64,000 nt of DNA from Topomyia yanbarensis. Lineage: Eukaryota > Arthropoda > Insecta > Diptera > Culicidae. The position numbers and the translations under genes are program-made. Location of the stretch: assembly GCF_030247195.1 (NCBI RefSeq), contig NC_080670.1, forward strand, positions 95,143,416 through 95,207,415. The letters run 5' to 3'. Shown in pieces: positions 1 through 12,239 of the stretch. Within the stretch, counting starts at the first letter, position 1, and each line of letters begins with the position of its first letter. The notes under the pieces were generated by a model, which made no database searches, was not told where the DNA came from, and saw nothing but the letters and a program-made list of their open reading frames with translations.

Positions 1-395
1 TTTCTTTTGTTAAAAGTATTATGCGATATTTATCATCACATTCGGTTGAAAAATGACAGTTGCATTATTTTTTTTAAATTAAAATAAAATACATTAATCG
101 ATTCATTCCCTCAGTTTTACCCGGGCGCTTATTGGGCTGCAAAACCATTTTTATTAAAACTGTGGAGATCAAGGGGTATGAAAAACCTGTTTTGATTAAG
201 ATAGGTTCTTGTTATGCAGTGCTACAAGCAGTTTAAAATTTACCATCCCATGCTCAATAGAATTTCCCTACAATGTTTACAATAATTAAAGTGTATGGAA
301 AAGGTAGTCAAAGACATTCTAAATTGATAGGGTTTGTCAGTTTTCATTAATAATTCGAGTCATCAGAGCTATATAAAAATTTATTTATTTATTCG

Positions 396-734
396 GCTTC
401 TTGTTCTCATTGTGATAAAATTTATATTGGACAAACTAAGAGAACACTAGATATTCGGTTTAAAGAGCACATCGCTGAAATCACAAAAGCTTCCAAGGAA
501 GCTGTTAAAGATGTACCATTTCACTTCAAATCTAAGGTAGCGGAACATTCCTTTTCAGAAAAACATGATCTGACCACTGAGGATATAAAAATTCAACGTC
601 AAACTTCTAATCCATGGAAATTGGATGTTGCTGAGAGCCTAGAAATTTTTAAACAACCCCCTTCGTCTTTACTCAATCGAGATCAAGGTAACGGATACAC
701 ATGGCTTTTCCAAACATTACCCGTACGCAAATGA
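396..734 (+). pseudogene. Penelope-like element GIY-YIG endonuclease C-terminal fragment
   Basis: Translating from 396 to the TGA at 732-734 gives about 112 residues with no internal stop. It begins near SCSHCDKIYIGQTKRTLDIR and then FKEH. The paired cysteines followed by YIGQTKR..L..R..EH are the GIY-YIG nuclease signature found at the C-terminus of Penelope-like retroelements, where it nicks target DNA. The stretch ending in NRDQGNGYTW is also typical of that tail. The reverse transcriptase expected upstream is not visible in bases 1-395, so this is a 5'-truncated copy or its RT lies outside the window. There is no ATG, so it was not listed as a normal ORF. It lies just 5' of a hammerhead-like motif, the usual PLE arrangement. 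Family call fairly sure; clade not resolved. Confidence 0.72.
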
Positions 735-823
735 TCATCTTCACACACCTAAGTTACCTAATTTCTACCTGCCTTTTCGGTACATAAAGCGGTACAGAGG
801 GTATTTTCTTCATTCTGATACAA

Positions 824-868
824 TACACTGAAGAAGGCTGCAAGTCGTAGCCGAAATACGTATCTGTA
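824..868 (+). ncRNA. Hammerhead-ribozyme-like motif at the PLE 3' end
   Basis: The core CTGAAGA (828-834) matches hammerhead CUGANGA. It is followed by a helix-II candidate, GGCTGC (836-841) with GTAGCC (847-852) around an AAGTC loop, and then GAA (853-855). A helix III of ATAC/GTAT (856-863) has almost no loop. The cleavage-site candidate is the UC dinucleotide at 863-864, and helix I is TACA (824-827) with TGTA (865-868). PLEs are known to carry hammerheads with very short helix III. One oddity is an extra A at 835 between the core and helix II, so activity is uncertain. Confidence 0.5.
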
Positions 869-936
869 ACAGAAAAGTGCAATTTTGCATTTTGTTCATC
901 ATAGTGGAATTAAAACGGAAGACAACGGTTTAAAGT

Positions 937-1121
937 GTTTAATATTTATTTATTGTTTATTTATTTATTGTCGTCAAATAAGAGTAGACCGTTTTGTTAC
1001 AACGATAAAATATAGTATACACTTTAAAAATAAAATACTAATAACTAAACTAAACACTATCTGGTTTACATAGCACTACTTTAGAATGTACTTTATAAGC
1101 GAATAGAATTGAAATATTTTT
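937..1121 (-). mobile_element. 3' tail of the fragmented APE-type LINE
   Basis: Read on the minus strand this stretch ends in reiterated AATAAATAAATAA (972 to 937), a simple-repeat tail like those of LINEs. Upstream of the tail on the minus strand it abuts A1. The last plausible ORF2 codons sit just before the T-tract in which A1 begins. It is the 3' end of the same element whose RT lies at 3910-5072, by position and orientation. No separate target-site duplication could be assigned because the 5' end is far away and degraded. The host sequence beyond the tail is the PLE 3' region. Confidence 0.5.
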
Positions 1122-3909
1122 GCCTTTCTCAATAGAAAGGTATTGCAATTGCTAACCGACTTTTTAACGGAGGCCCGGAGGGCCGAGTGACATATATCAT
1201 TCGATTCAGTTCGTCGAGTTCGGCAAATGTCTGTGTATGTATGTGTGTGTGTATGTGCGTCTGTGTGTGTGTACGCGAACACAATCTCACTCACTTTTCT
1301 CAGAGATGGATGAACCGATTTTTACAAACTTAGTCCCAAATGAAAGGTGCAACGTTCTTATAGGCTGCTATTGAATTTCTAATGGATCCGACTTCCGGTT
1401 CCGGAATTACAGGGTGATGAGTACGATCACGCAGAAAACGTCGATTTTAAGAAATTCTGCAATGAATGTATAATGGTGAAAATTTTTCCAAAATGTGACC
1501 ACAACTGCTTCGATTTGTAGTACTAGGTCATTAACAGACATTCAAAGTCTCTTTGGTCACATTGGCCACCATCATCGGTTCCGGAAGCCCCGGCGGAAGT
1601 ATCCAAATTCAGAGTAACAGTCACATCGGTTTCTCGGAGATGGCCAGACCGATTCGACTAAACTTGACCTCAAATGAAAGGTATTGCGTCCCCGTAAATG
1701 GCTATTAAATTTTATCCCCAACCGACTTCCGGTTCCGGAGTTACGGGTTGTGGCGTGCGATCACATAGCAAATTGTGATTCAAACCGATACCCCGATGGA
1801 AGCAAAAAAGGTAAAAATTTCGCTAAAATGTCTCTCAAATAACTTAACTTTGCAGTTCTAGGTCACCGACGGCCAAACAAACTTTCGTTGACTACATTGA
1901 CCACCATAGACGGTTCCGGAAGTGCCCGGGAAAAGCGGCCATCTTTCATAACTAGCAAACTCATATCAGTTTCTCGGAAATGGTTGGGCCGATTTTCACA
2001 AACTTAGTCCCAAAGGATAGCTATATTATCCCCACAGATGTCTGTAACATTTCGCACGGACCGCTTGTATGGTTCCGGAAATATAGACTGAACGGTCCGG
2101 TCACACATGAAATTCCCATATAAGCCGGAACTCAAAATTTTTTTCAAAGGGGGGACCCCATGAAATTTCAGAAATCGAATTCGTATTTTTGATGCCAAAC
2201 ATCTTTAAAATGCATGAAACGTCGAGATTTTATGTTATCACGAAATTTTTTTTTTTTTTGGAAATCGACTTTTTGGGACTTTGCGGATTTTGCACCTTTT
2301 TGCCTTTCTCAATAGAAAGGTATTGCAATTGCTCTGAAAACCGACTTTTTAACGGAGGCCCGGAGGGCCGAGTGACATATACCATTCGATTCAGTTCGTC
2401 GAGTTCGGCAAATGTCTGTGTGTGTATGTATGTGTGTATGTATGTATGTGTGTGTGTATGTGACCAAAAATATCACTCATTTTTATCAGAGATGGATGAA
2501 CCGATTTTGACAAACTTAGTCTCAAATGAAAGGTACAACGTTCCCATAGGCTGCTATTGAATTTCTAATGGATCCGACTTCCGGTTCCGGAATTACAGGG
2601 TGATAAGTACGAACACGCAGAAAATGTCGATTTTAATAAATTCTGCAATGAATGTATAAAGGTGAAAATTTTTCCAAAATATGACCACAACTGCTTCGAT
2701 TTGTAGTATTAGATCACTAACATCCATTCAAAGTCTATTTGGCCACATTGACCACCATCCTCGGTTCCGGAAGCCCCGGCGGAAGTATCTAAATTCAGAA
2801 TAACAGTCACATCGGTTTCTCGGAGATGGCTGGACCGATTCGACTAAACTTGGCCTCAAATGAAAGGTATTGCGTCCCCGTAAATGGCTATTTAATTTCA
2901 TCCCGATCCGACTTCCGGTTCCGGAGTTACAGGTTGTGGCGTGCGATCACATAGCAAATTGTGATTCAAACCGATACTCCGATGAAAGCAAAAAAGGTAA
3001 AAATTTCGTTAAATTGTCTCTCAAACAATTTAAATTTGCTGTTCTAGGTCACCAACAGCCAAACAAACTTTCGTTGACTACATTGACCACCATAGACGGT
3101 TCCGGAAGTGCCCGGGAAAAGCGGCCATCTTTCAAAATTTACGAACTCACATCAGTTTCCCGGAAATGGTTTGGCCGATTTTCACAAACTTAGTCCCAAA
3201 TGATAGCTATAATATCCCCACAGATGTGTATAAAATTTCATACGGATCGCTTATATGGGTCCGGAAATATATACTAAATCGTCACGTCACATATGAAATT
3301 CCCATATAAGCCGGAACTCAAATTTTTTTTTCAAAGGGATGTGAAATTTCAGAAATCGAATTCGTATTTTTGATGACAAACATCTTTAAAATGCATGAAA
3401 CGTCGAGATTTTATGTTATTTCGAAAAATTTTTTTTTTAAAGATCGACTTTTTGGGACTTTGCCGATTTCGCACCTTTTTTTCAGTTCAATATTACCGTG
3501 GCTGTTTTTTCTTTTTCAAAATTTTAGATCTCGAATAATGATTTATTTTCCTGTATATAGTTGTCATGTGATGTATAATAATAAAATGTAATATATGCAT
3601 TTAAAAGCTTTTAATGAATATAAACAACGCACACATTCTCGTGATTCATGATTGAGAAAGGCACAATTGCACCGCTAGGTGGATTAAAATAGGTTTTTCA
3701 GTTCAATATTACCGTGGCTGTTTTTTCTTTTTCAAATATTTAGATCTCGAATAATGATTTATTTTCCTGTATATAGTTGTCATGTGATGTATAATAATAA
3801 AATGTAATATATGCATTTACAAGCTTTTAATGAATATAAACAACGCACACATTCTCGTGATTCATGATTGAGAAAGGCACAATTGCACCGCTAGGTGGAT
3901 TAAAATAGG
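1122..3909 (+). mobile_element. A1: family-A non-coding transposon (HINE-like), dimeric
   Basis: The 5' end is GCCTTTCTC-aata-GAAAGG, a short palindrome directly after a T-run. The 3' end has GAGAAAGGC, the inverse of the 5' nine bases, followed by ACAATTGCACCGC, TAGGTGGATTAAAATAGG and then a T-run. The interior holds two head-to-tail ~1.18-kb monomers (1122-2301 and 2302-3480), each with the 5' palindrome, GGCCCGGAGGGCC, a TG microsatellite and three ~335-bp subrepeats. Two copies of a 214-bp 3' module follow (3481-3694 and 3695-3909). No transposase is encoded; the ORFs are shadows of repeats. A2 is a nearly identical copy in opposite orientation. A1 sits near the C-terminal end of the LINE ORF2. 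The HINE/Helentron assignment is inference from end structure. Confidence 0.75.
1305..3480 (+). repeat. ~335-bp divergent subrepeats inside A1
   Basis: A block beginning GAGATGG..GAACCGATTTT..CAAACTTAGTC..AAATGAAAGG recurs near 1305, 1637 and 1976, and again near 2490, 2823 and 3166. In most blocks it is followed about 65 bp later by CCGACTTCCGGTTCCGG and a ggtgat or ggttgtgg motif. Spacing is about 332-343 bp. The third block of each set is more diverged, with its CCGG motif eroded. The same blocks recur in A2, A3 and the B elements, so this is the building module of the family. Confidence 0.75.
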
Positions 3910-5072
3910 TTTTTTAATTTGCTTTTCGTCATTGTTAAGTCAATTGCTTCGCAGTGCTTGTTGTAAGTTGCCATCATCTGATTTAATGGTCCAAACTTGG
4001 CATAAATTGTACGATAATTGTTTGTATTTCGGATTCATAACTGCCGGGAAGGCATATAAAAATTAAGTTTAGATAGAAGTTCGACTGAATCAATACGACA
4101 CGAAATGATATCGTTTAGAAATGAAACCATTGCATATTCTCGGCGCTCTTTTAGTGTTTGGATGGTAATGAGCATACAGCGAGCTTTATAAGATGGGAGA
4201 GGAAATCGTGTCCAACCTATTTTGCGAAGTGCAAACAATAAAAATTGCCTTTGTACTGATTCTATTCTTTCTTCATGTGTGATTGAGAAAGGTGACCAAA
4301 CTATGCTACAATATTACAGTATTGACCTTACATACGAGATGTATAATGTTTTCATTGTATTTGTATTGGATCATTAAAATTGTAACTAAAACGCTTTATA
4401 AATCCAAGCATGTTATTTGCTCTATTGATGATTGTGTTGTAATGGTCAATGAATGTTAATTTTTAATCTAGAATGACTCCCAAATTGATGAAATGTCAGG
4501 TGTATTTCGTTTCCGGCTAAAAGCTATTGCATTACATTTTTTTTACGTTTAGTTGCAGAAGGCTTTTTTTACACCAGAGGTAAAACATATGTATTTCTTC
4601 CTGTAATATCTTTATGTCTTGTTCGTTCCTAATTTCTAAAAAGAGCTTCATGTCGTCGGCATAGATAAGAACTTTTATGTTTTTGAGAATGAATGATATG
4701 TCGTTTACGAATAAAATGAACAAAAGAGGGCCTAGATGGGAGCCTTGAGGAACTCCTGATGTGACTTGAACGGGATTCGATTTCTTCCCTTTAAATCTAA
4801 CTATTTGTTGACGGTTAGTTAAATATGATTCGAGCCATTTGAGAAGACCTGGTTCAATTCCTAATTTTTCCAGCTTGAATAATAGCAAGGGTATGTCGAT
4901 ACGGTCAAATGCCTTGCTAAAGTCTGTGTAAAGAGCTTCAATGTAGTTTCCATTCTCCATTGCAATCAATGAGTAGTTGACGAATTCTAGTAAATTTGTA
5001 TTTGTTGAACGTCCTTTGAAGAACCCATGCTGCATGTTAGTAATTCTGTTTTTGATTTGATTGAATAGTTTT
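3910..5072 (-). pseudogene. APE-type LINE ORF2 fragment: RT C-terminal half and tail
   Basis: The longest open stretch (5035-4532) contains RT motifs TDFSKAFDRID, GVPQGSHLGPLLF, FVND and IYADDMKLF, so the catalytic YADD is kept. Past its stop, other frames continue the RT thumb (a CNAISF-like stretch, then a NLGVILD-like motif near 4450) and a C-terminal tail at 4238-4035 resembling YKARCMLITIQTLKERRE. At least two frameshifts or stops separate these parts. It belongs to a jockey/CR1-like APE LINE; clade not resolved. Its 5' continuation resumes in register at 12767-13434 once B1 is removed. Its 3' side is cut by A1. The element is dead. Confidence 0.85.
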
Positions 5073-6627
5073 ACATTTCTTATAAAAGAGATGTATAGAA
5101 TTCGCTCAAACTTTCAAGATTTTTTCCGAGGCCCGGAGGGCCGAGTCTTATATATCAATCGACTCAGCTCGATGATTTGGGACAATGTCTGTGTGTGTGT
5201 CTGTGTGTGTGTATGTAACGGACAAATTCTCATTCGTGTTTCTCAGCAATGGCTGAACCGATCTTATCCAAACCAATTTTAAATGAAAGAACTAAAAAAC
5301 AGTATGAACGCTATTAATTTGTTTTTGATTCTGATGTTTAGTTTCCAAGATATGAATGTTTGAATGCGTAAAAATGGCGTTTTTTGCAGTTTTTTTAAAT
5401 TATCTGCCGAAATTGACAACATAGATTAACAATTTATATGTTTTTAGACAGCTTTAACGAATACCTTTCGAACAAGCTATAGATTGTTGAAATCGGACTA
5501 TATTATCAAAAGAGATAGTTAACATTAAATGCGGACGAAAGATTTTTATCATTTCCTATTGCCAGAAATATGACCAAAAACATGTAATCTATTATTAACG
5601 CCAAAACGGCTTATTTTAGGTCAATAGTATCTTCGGAGAATTTAATGGAGGCAATATGCCCTTTCTTTTGGTATTATGCTTTTGCTGATTAATCCCCCTA
5701 TGAGTGAGATATTTTCACAAATTTTCTTGGAAGTGATTATATCGAAAAGATGTCTTCAGCAAATTTGTAGCTCTTACATTTGCGAATAACTTTACTAAAG
5801 ACATAAAATATCTATTTTGAATACTTTAAAAGTTATGGCTTGTTGTTTGTTGATTACTCTTTGTCGCCTATTTATTGTTCAATATAGTAATAATCCATTG
5901 AAATAAGCTAAACATTATTTCGATAAAACGAATTTTGCATTTCATTTTACTATCTACAACAGCTAGAAATAATCACCGAACACTTCCAAGTTGTCTGGAA
6001 GGAAATTGATAACTTATCAGTACAAAAATGTTCATTTGTACGAACCTTCTGACTGCAATTTTTCTAACTTATAACCATCGGATCGATCTGAAACATATCG
6101 GAAAATGAAAAGCGAAATAAATAACTCCAAGCAACGGCGTAGTCAAGAGAAGGTTTTGGGGTTTAACACCATACAACCCCCCCCCCTCCCTCCCACCACA
6201 CCCAAAGAAAAAAATTGGATTTAAGTTGAAAATTTATTGATGCAGACTGATTTAATTCAATAATACAATAACAATTATCTGATCCGTAGATTGATAACCT
6301 GTTGTTGTAAACATCATGAGGACTTTTGATAAATTGTCGGAATGGGGTCCTGATATGTAACTGATCTATTGGTCTTGATTTCACAGTTGTCTAATAGCAT
6401 CAATATCAAATTCCTGCCTGAAAACATTCCAATAGAAAATTCCAGAGTTCTGTAATCAATCATAATCCTCAGATTTATTTTCAAACTGAGCTCGTTTTTG
6501 TAGAAATGTACTGTAATAAGGGTCTTTATTTAATAGGAAGCGAAGTTAAAATTGATTTAATGTCTATGAAACATAGAACTGCTCACCAAAAATTGCATAA
6601 CTTTCAACATTTGCTAAAAATGTTTTT

Positions 6628-7399
6628 GCCTTTCTCATTCACTCTAAAATTCGTCAATCTAATCCCGACCCGGTGAGCCGTGTGTCATATGCCAATCGAC
6701 TGAGTTCGTCGAGATCGGAAAATGTCTGTGTGTATGTATGTGTGTGCGTATGTGTGTATGTGGAAAAAATGTGACCTCTGTTTCTCAGAGATGGCTGAAT
6801 CGATTTGCACAAAGTTAGTCTCAAATGAAAGGTACAACCTTCCCATCGGCTGCTATTGAATTTGTTTAGTGATTGGACTTCCGGCTCCGGAGTTACGAGT
6901 TGAAGAGTGCAATCACACAGCAAATTCCCATATAAACTGAAATGAAAAATTTTCAAAATCAAATTTGTATTTTTGATGCCAAATGCATGAAACATTGAGA
7001 TGTTTGACAAAAATTGACTTCTTTGGACTTTGGTACATTTTTGCCTTTCTCATATAGAAAGGTTATGCAATCACTCCAAAAATCGTCAATTATGCCGGCC
7101 CGGAGGGAGTATGCAGTGAGGGGTTGCTACTTTAAAATTAAAACTAGTTTAAAATTTCTTAACAAGTTGAAAATTTTCGGCAGGACGCGGGTCTCCCGGA
7201 TCTTGCTCCATGATCCGCCGCTGGTTTCAAGCGATGTTTCAGTATCACATAGTATCTCAAGATCCATTGTATGTATGTGCAAATCGTACTGAACATGTAA
7301 TATTCATTTCCACCATTGTATTGAACATAACCAGCCATGGAATCGTAGTCTGGACAAATGAGACAAGCACAATTGCACCACTAGGTGGATTAAAACAGG
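6628..7399 (+). mobile_element. Family-A elements inside B1 (two 5' ends, one 3' end)
   Basis: A first 5' end, GCCTTTCTC with its hairpin partner lost, starts at 6628. It carries a GGCCCGG-like motif (degraded to gacccggtgagcc), a TG repeat and one subrepeat. A second 5' end with the full palindrome (GCCTTTCTCatataGAAAGG) starts at 7043, and a 3' end (GCACAATTGCACCACTAGG, GGATTAAAACAGG) finishes at 7399 before TTTTT. The 7043-7399 part could be a complete ~357-bp minimal element. The corresponding region of B2 is 39645-40420, where the 3' terminus is partly deleted. Confidence 0.6.
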
Positions 7400-9446
7400 T
7401 TTTTATTTTGGGAATGCGTCGAGTTGAGACGAAAACGTATTATGATTAATAACGAGGATAACACTTTGCGAATGTAGAGAGAAATTTATGAAAAATGAAG
7501 ATTTCCATTCGATTCTAGGAGGTTCTGATCGATTTTGATGAGCATTTGATTTTTGTTGTATGACCAATTGTATGTATAGGTCAAATGTTTAAAAACGGTA
7601 ATTTAAGGTCAAGATAACATCATTTTTAAACCGCCTATTTCGAAGGTTTAGTATCTTCGATGAGTTTCACAAACGTTAAACAGTGCATCATTTGATAAAA
7701 TAATTTTGACGGTATATCGTCCAAGAAGTATGTAAGGTGAATTTTCTCAGGTTAATATTCATGACTATAATAAAGTCTCAACAAATTCGCTAAAGATACG
7801 AACTCTGTTACTATTTTCTGAAAAATTAATTCTGCATAATTTTAAAATTTCAAAAATTACGGTTTCGGAATTATGCCGTTTGGACAGTATGATCGATTTT
7901 CACCAAACCCCCACCAAACCGAATTGCTGGCTACGCCGCTGACTTCAAGTAAGTAGAAACAAAGTCGTTCTACACTCGTTCACAAGAAACTTCTTCGAAT
8001 GCTGAATATCTATTATAACACATTGAAACCCCGATTTTATCAGCCAAATATGAACATATGTTTGATGGGCTTTAGCAGACGAACAAGACTGAATTGGAGT
8101 AAATCCTTTCTTGAGCATGTTTTCCTTATCATGAAGATATGCGAAATATGCGAAAATAAAAAGTTCATCATAATCAGAAATAGTTATCAGACTACATCAA
8201 GGGACGAGAAGAATATTTTAACAGCTTCAGTTTATTATAAAGAAAAAAAATGCCCGATTTAGTCAATGTCCCCATTTTGTCAGCCTAAAATACACCATGA
8301 GACTGATAAAAATGGGTCTTTATTGTATGTATTATTCGCTGTGTTTTCACATTAATAGGTACATTTCATTTTTGGAGATTTTTTCATTGCATCGAACTAC
8401 AACAATTTTTAGGTAGTTTTCAAGGCGTTATTTTATAGACTTCTTTTAAAATTTGGCGAACCTATTCCAATTCGTATACCAATTAATTGGTATATTTAAG
8501 GGTTTATATGTTGCAGATAGAGAAAATACTTAAATTTTCAGCTTTTTTTTGTCCACAATATTACGAAAGCTTATTACACAATTTTTCCTAATAAGTTTGT
8601 GAAAATTATAAACTATTTGAAATTTTTTAATAGCTCAATTTTTTATTTAACGTGATTTTTTAATATAAAGTGACCATCGCTTCACAACGTAGTCTATTTT
8701 TCATGGCTTGCGGTGAGCACGATCTCTCGAATTGCTGAACTGAAAATTATGGAATAGAAATTAATTTTTAGTATTCTTTACAGACCCGCTGGTGCCCTAA
8801 AACGATTTCGCTAGATTTTCAGAGCACTGTGCACCCAGTGCATTAACGCAAGTGACGGAAGGTTATCGAAAAGTTTCGTGAAAATGAAAATTCCAGTAAT
8901 GATGATGATTTTCCCAAACGGTTCGTTTTCGTGAGGTTTTTATTTGTTCTTTGGCATTAGGATTAGCGATAATAATTCAAATCAAGGATACTACTGGGAA
9001 GTCACCTTTAGAAAAAGTCGATGTCGAAGTAAAATTTGAAACTATGCACGCATGCACTTCAGAGATAGCGTGATATCAGGAGCTGCGATTTCATTTCAAC
9101 TTTTTTTGTGAAAAGGGCGATACTTACAAATGTAAACATAGGGCTTTTTTCATACATGCCAATAAGGGCTTTGAAACGCAACAAATTAACCTAAAAATTT
9201 TGATTCTACGATATTGCTTTCTTAAACTACAGCAAAATATACAACGGGCGAAATTGTATTTTTGTTTATTTAAAGTTTCGCCCGCGATACTTCAATGCTG
9301 ATAGGTGAGACCGAAAAAGTAAACAATCGCCAAAGGGGCGATACTATCGTTTTGTCAATTTCAATAGCAAAAACAAATTTTAATTTAATAATTTCTAATA
9401 CTTTTGGGTTTCGATCACTGAATCATGCAATCTAGGATGTAAAAAA

Positions 9447-12239
9447 CCTATTTTAATCCACCTAGCGGTGCAATTGTGCCTTTCTCAATCATGAATCACG
9501 AGAATGTGTGCGTTGTTTATATTCATTAAAAGCTTTTAAATGCATATATTACATTTTATTATTATTAACTATATACAGAAAAATAAATCATTATTCGAGA
9601 TCTAAAATTTTGAAAAAGAAAAAACAGCCACGGTAATATTGAACTGAAAAACCTATTTTAATCCACCTAGCGGTGCAATTGTGCCTTTCTCAATCATGAA
9701 TCACGAGAATGTGTGCGTTGTTTATATTCATTAAAAGCTTTTAAATGCATATATTACATTTTATTATTATTCATCACATGACAACTATATACAGGAAAAT
9801 AAATCATTATTCGAGATCTAAAATTTTGAAAAAGAAAAAACAGCCACGGTAATATTGAACTGAAAAAAGGTGCGAAATCGGCAAAGTCCCAAAAAGTCGA
9901 TCTTTAAAAAAATTTTTTTTCGAAATAACATAAAATCTCGACGTTTCATGCATTTTAAAGATGTTTGTCATCAAAAATACGAATTCGATTTCTGAAATTT
10001 CACATCCCTTTGAAAAAAAAATTTGAGTTCCGGCTTATATGGGAATTTCATATGTGACGTGACGATTTAGTCTATATTTCCGGACCCATATAAGCGATCC
10101 GTATGAAATTTTATACACATCTGTGGGGATATTATAGCTATCATTTGGGACTAAGTTTGTGAAAATCGGCCAAACCATTTCCGGGAAACTGATGTGAGTT
10201 CGTAAATTTTGAAAGATGGCCGCTTTTCCCGGGCACTTCCGGAACCGTCTATGGTGGTCAATGTAGTTAACGAAAGTTTGTTTGGCTGTTGGTGACCTAG
10301 AACAGCAAATTTAAATTGTTTGAGAGACAATTTAACGAAATTTTTACCTTTTTTGCTTTCATCGGAGTATCGGTTTGAATCACAATTTGCTATGTGATCG
10401 CACGCCACAACCTGTAACTCCGGAACCGGAAGTCGGATCGGGATGAAATTAAATAGCCATTTACGGGGACGCAATACCTTTCATTTGAGGCCAAGTTTAG
10501 TCGAATCGGTCTAGCCATCTCCGAGAAACCGATGTGACTGTTATTCTGAATTTAGATACTTCCGCCGGGGCTTCCGAAACCGAGGATGGTGGTCAATGTG
10601 GCCAAATAGACTTTGAATGGATGTTAGTGACCTAATACTACAAATCGAAGCAGTTGTGGTCATATTTTGGAAAAATTTTCACCTTTATACATTCATTGCA
10701 GAATTTATTAAAATCGACATTTTCTGCGTGTTCGTACTTATCACCCTGTAATTCCGGAACCGGAAGTCGGATCCATTATAAATTCAATAGCAGCCTATGG
10801 GAACGTTGCACCTTTCATTTGAGACTAAGTTTGTCAAAATCGGTTCAGCCATCTCTGATAAAAATGAGTGATATTTTTGGTCACATACACACACATACAC
10901 ACACATACATACATACACACATACATACACACAGACATTTGCCGAACTCGACGAACTGAATCGAATGGTATATGTCACTCGGCCCTCCGGGCCTCCGTTA
11001 AAAAGTCGGTTTTCAGAGCAATTGCAATACCTTTCTATTGAGAAAGGCAAAAAGGTGCAAAATCGGCAAAGTCCCAAAAAGTCGATTTCCAAAAAAAAAA
11101 AAAAAATTTCGTGATAACATAAAATCTCGACGTTTCATGCATTTTAAAGATGTTTGGCATCAAAAATACGAATTCGATTTCTGAAATTTCATGGGGTCCC
11201 CCCTTTGAAAAAAATTTTGAGTTCCGGCTTATATGGGAATTTCATGTGTGACCGGACCGTTCAGTCTATATTTCCGGAACCATACAAGCGGTCCGTGCGA
11301 AATGTTACAGACATCTGTGGGGATAATATAGCTATCATTTGGGACTAAGTTTGTGAAAATCGGCCCAACCATTTCCGAGAAACTGATATGAGTTTGCTAG
11401 TTATGAAAGATGGCCGCTTTTCCCGGGCACTTCCGGAACCGTCTATGGTGGTCAATGTAGTCAACGAAAGTTTGTTTGGCCGTCGGTGACCTAGAACTGC
11501 AAAGTTAAGTTATTTGAGAGACATTTTAGCGAAATTTTTACCTTTTTTGCTTCCATCGGGGTATCGGTTTGAATCACAATTTGCTATGTGATCGCACGCC
11601 ACAACCCGTAACTCCGGAACCGGAAGTCGGTTGGAGATAAAATTTAATAGCCATTTACGGGGACGCAATACCTTTCATTTGAGGTCAAGTTTAGTCGAAT
11701 CGGTCTAGCCATCTCCGAGAAACCGATGTGACTGTTACTCTGAATTTAGATACTTCCGCCGGGGCTTCCGGAACCGATGATGGTGGCCAATGTGACCAAA
11801 GAGACTTTGAATGTCTGTTAATGACCTAGTACTACAAATCGAAGCAGTTGTGGTCACATTTTGGAAAAATTTTCACCATTATACATTCATTGCAGAATTT
11901 CTTAAAATCGACGTTTTCTGCGTGATCGTACTCATCACCCTGTAATTCCGGAACCGGAAGTCGGATCCATTAGAAATTCAATAGCAGCCTATAAGAACGT
12001 TGCACCTTTCATTTGGGACTAAGTTTGTAAAAATCGGTTCATCCATCTCTGAGAAAAGTGAGTGAGATTGTGTTCGCGTACACACACACAGACGCACATA
12101 CACACACACATACATACACACACAGACATTTGCCGAACTCGACGAACTGAATCGAATGGTATATGTCACTCGGCCCTCCGGGCCTCCGTTAAAAAGTCGG
12201 TTTTCAGAGCAATTGCAATACCTTTCTATTGAGAAAGGC
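9447..12239 (-). mobile_element. A2: family-A element with an identified empty site
   Basis: This is a near-identical reverse-orientation copy of A1: same ~1.18-kb dimer, same subrepeats, and the 3' module duplicated (near 9447-9660 and 9650-9870). It lies within B1. The B2 copy lacks it: around 37482-37487 B2 reads ..gtgTTTTTACATCC.. uninterrupted, whereas B1 has a T-run on both sides of A2. That fixes the boundaries and shows the dimer moved as one unit. A TTTT (or GTTTT) direct repeat flanks it; because the target is a T-run, a true target-site duplication cannot be told from insertion between Ts. Confidence 0.82.

Noticed and set aside
2870..10474. Identical 107-codon ORFs at 2870-3193 (+) and 10151-10474 (-)
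   Set aside because: Identity follows from A1 and A2 being copies of one non-coding element; the frame crosses subrepeats and CCGG blocks and has no domain.
9447..12239. A2 as a classical TIR transposon with a short target-site duplication
   Set aside because: Ends are asymmetric (terminal at 5', subterminal at 3') and the direct repeat is only T-run, so a standard cut-and-paste TIR element is not supported.
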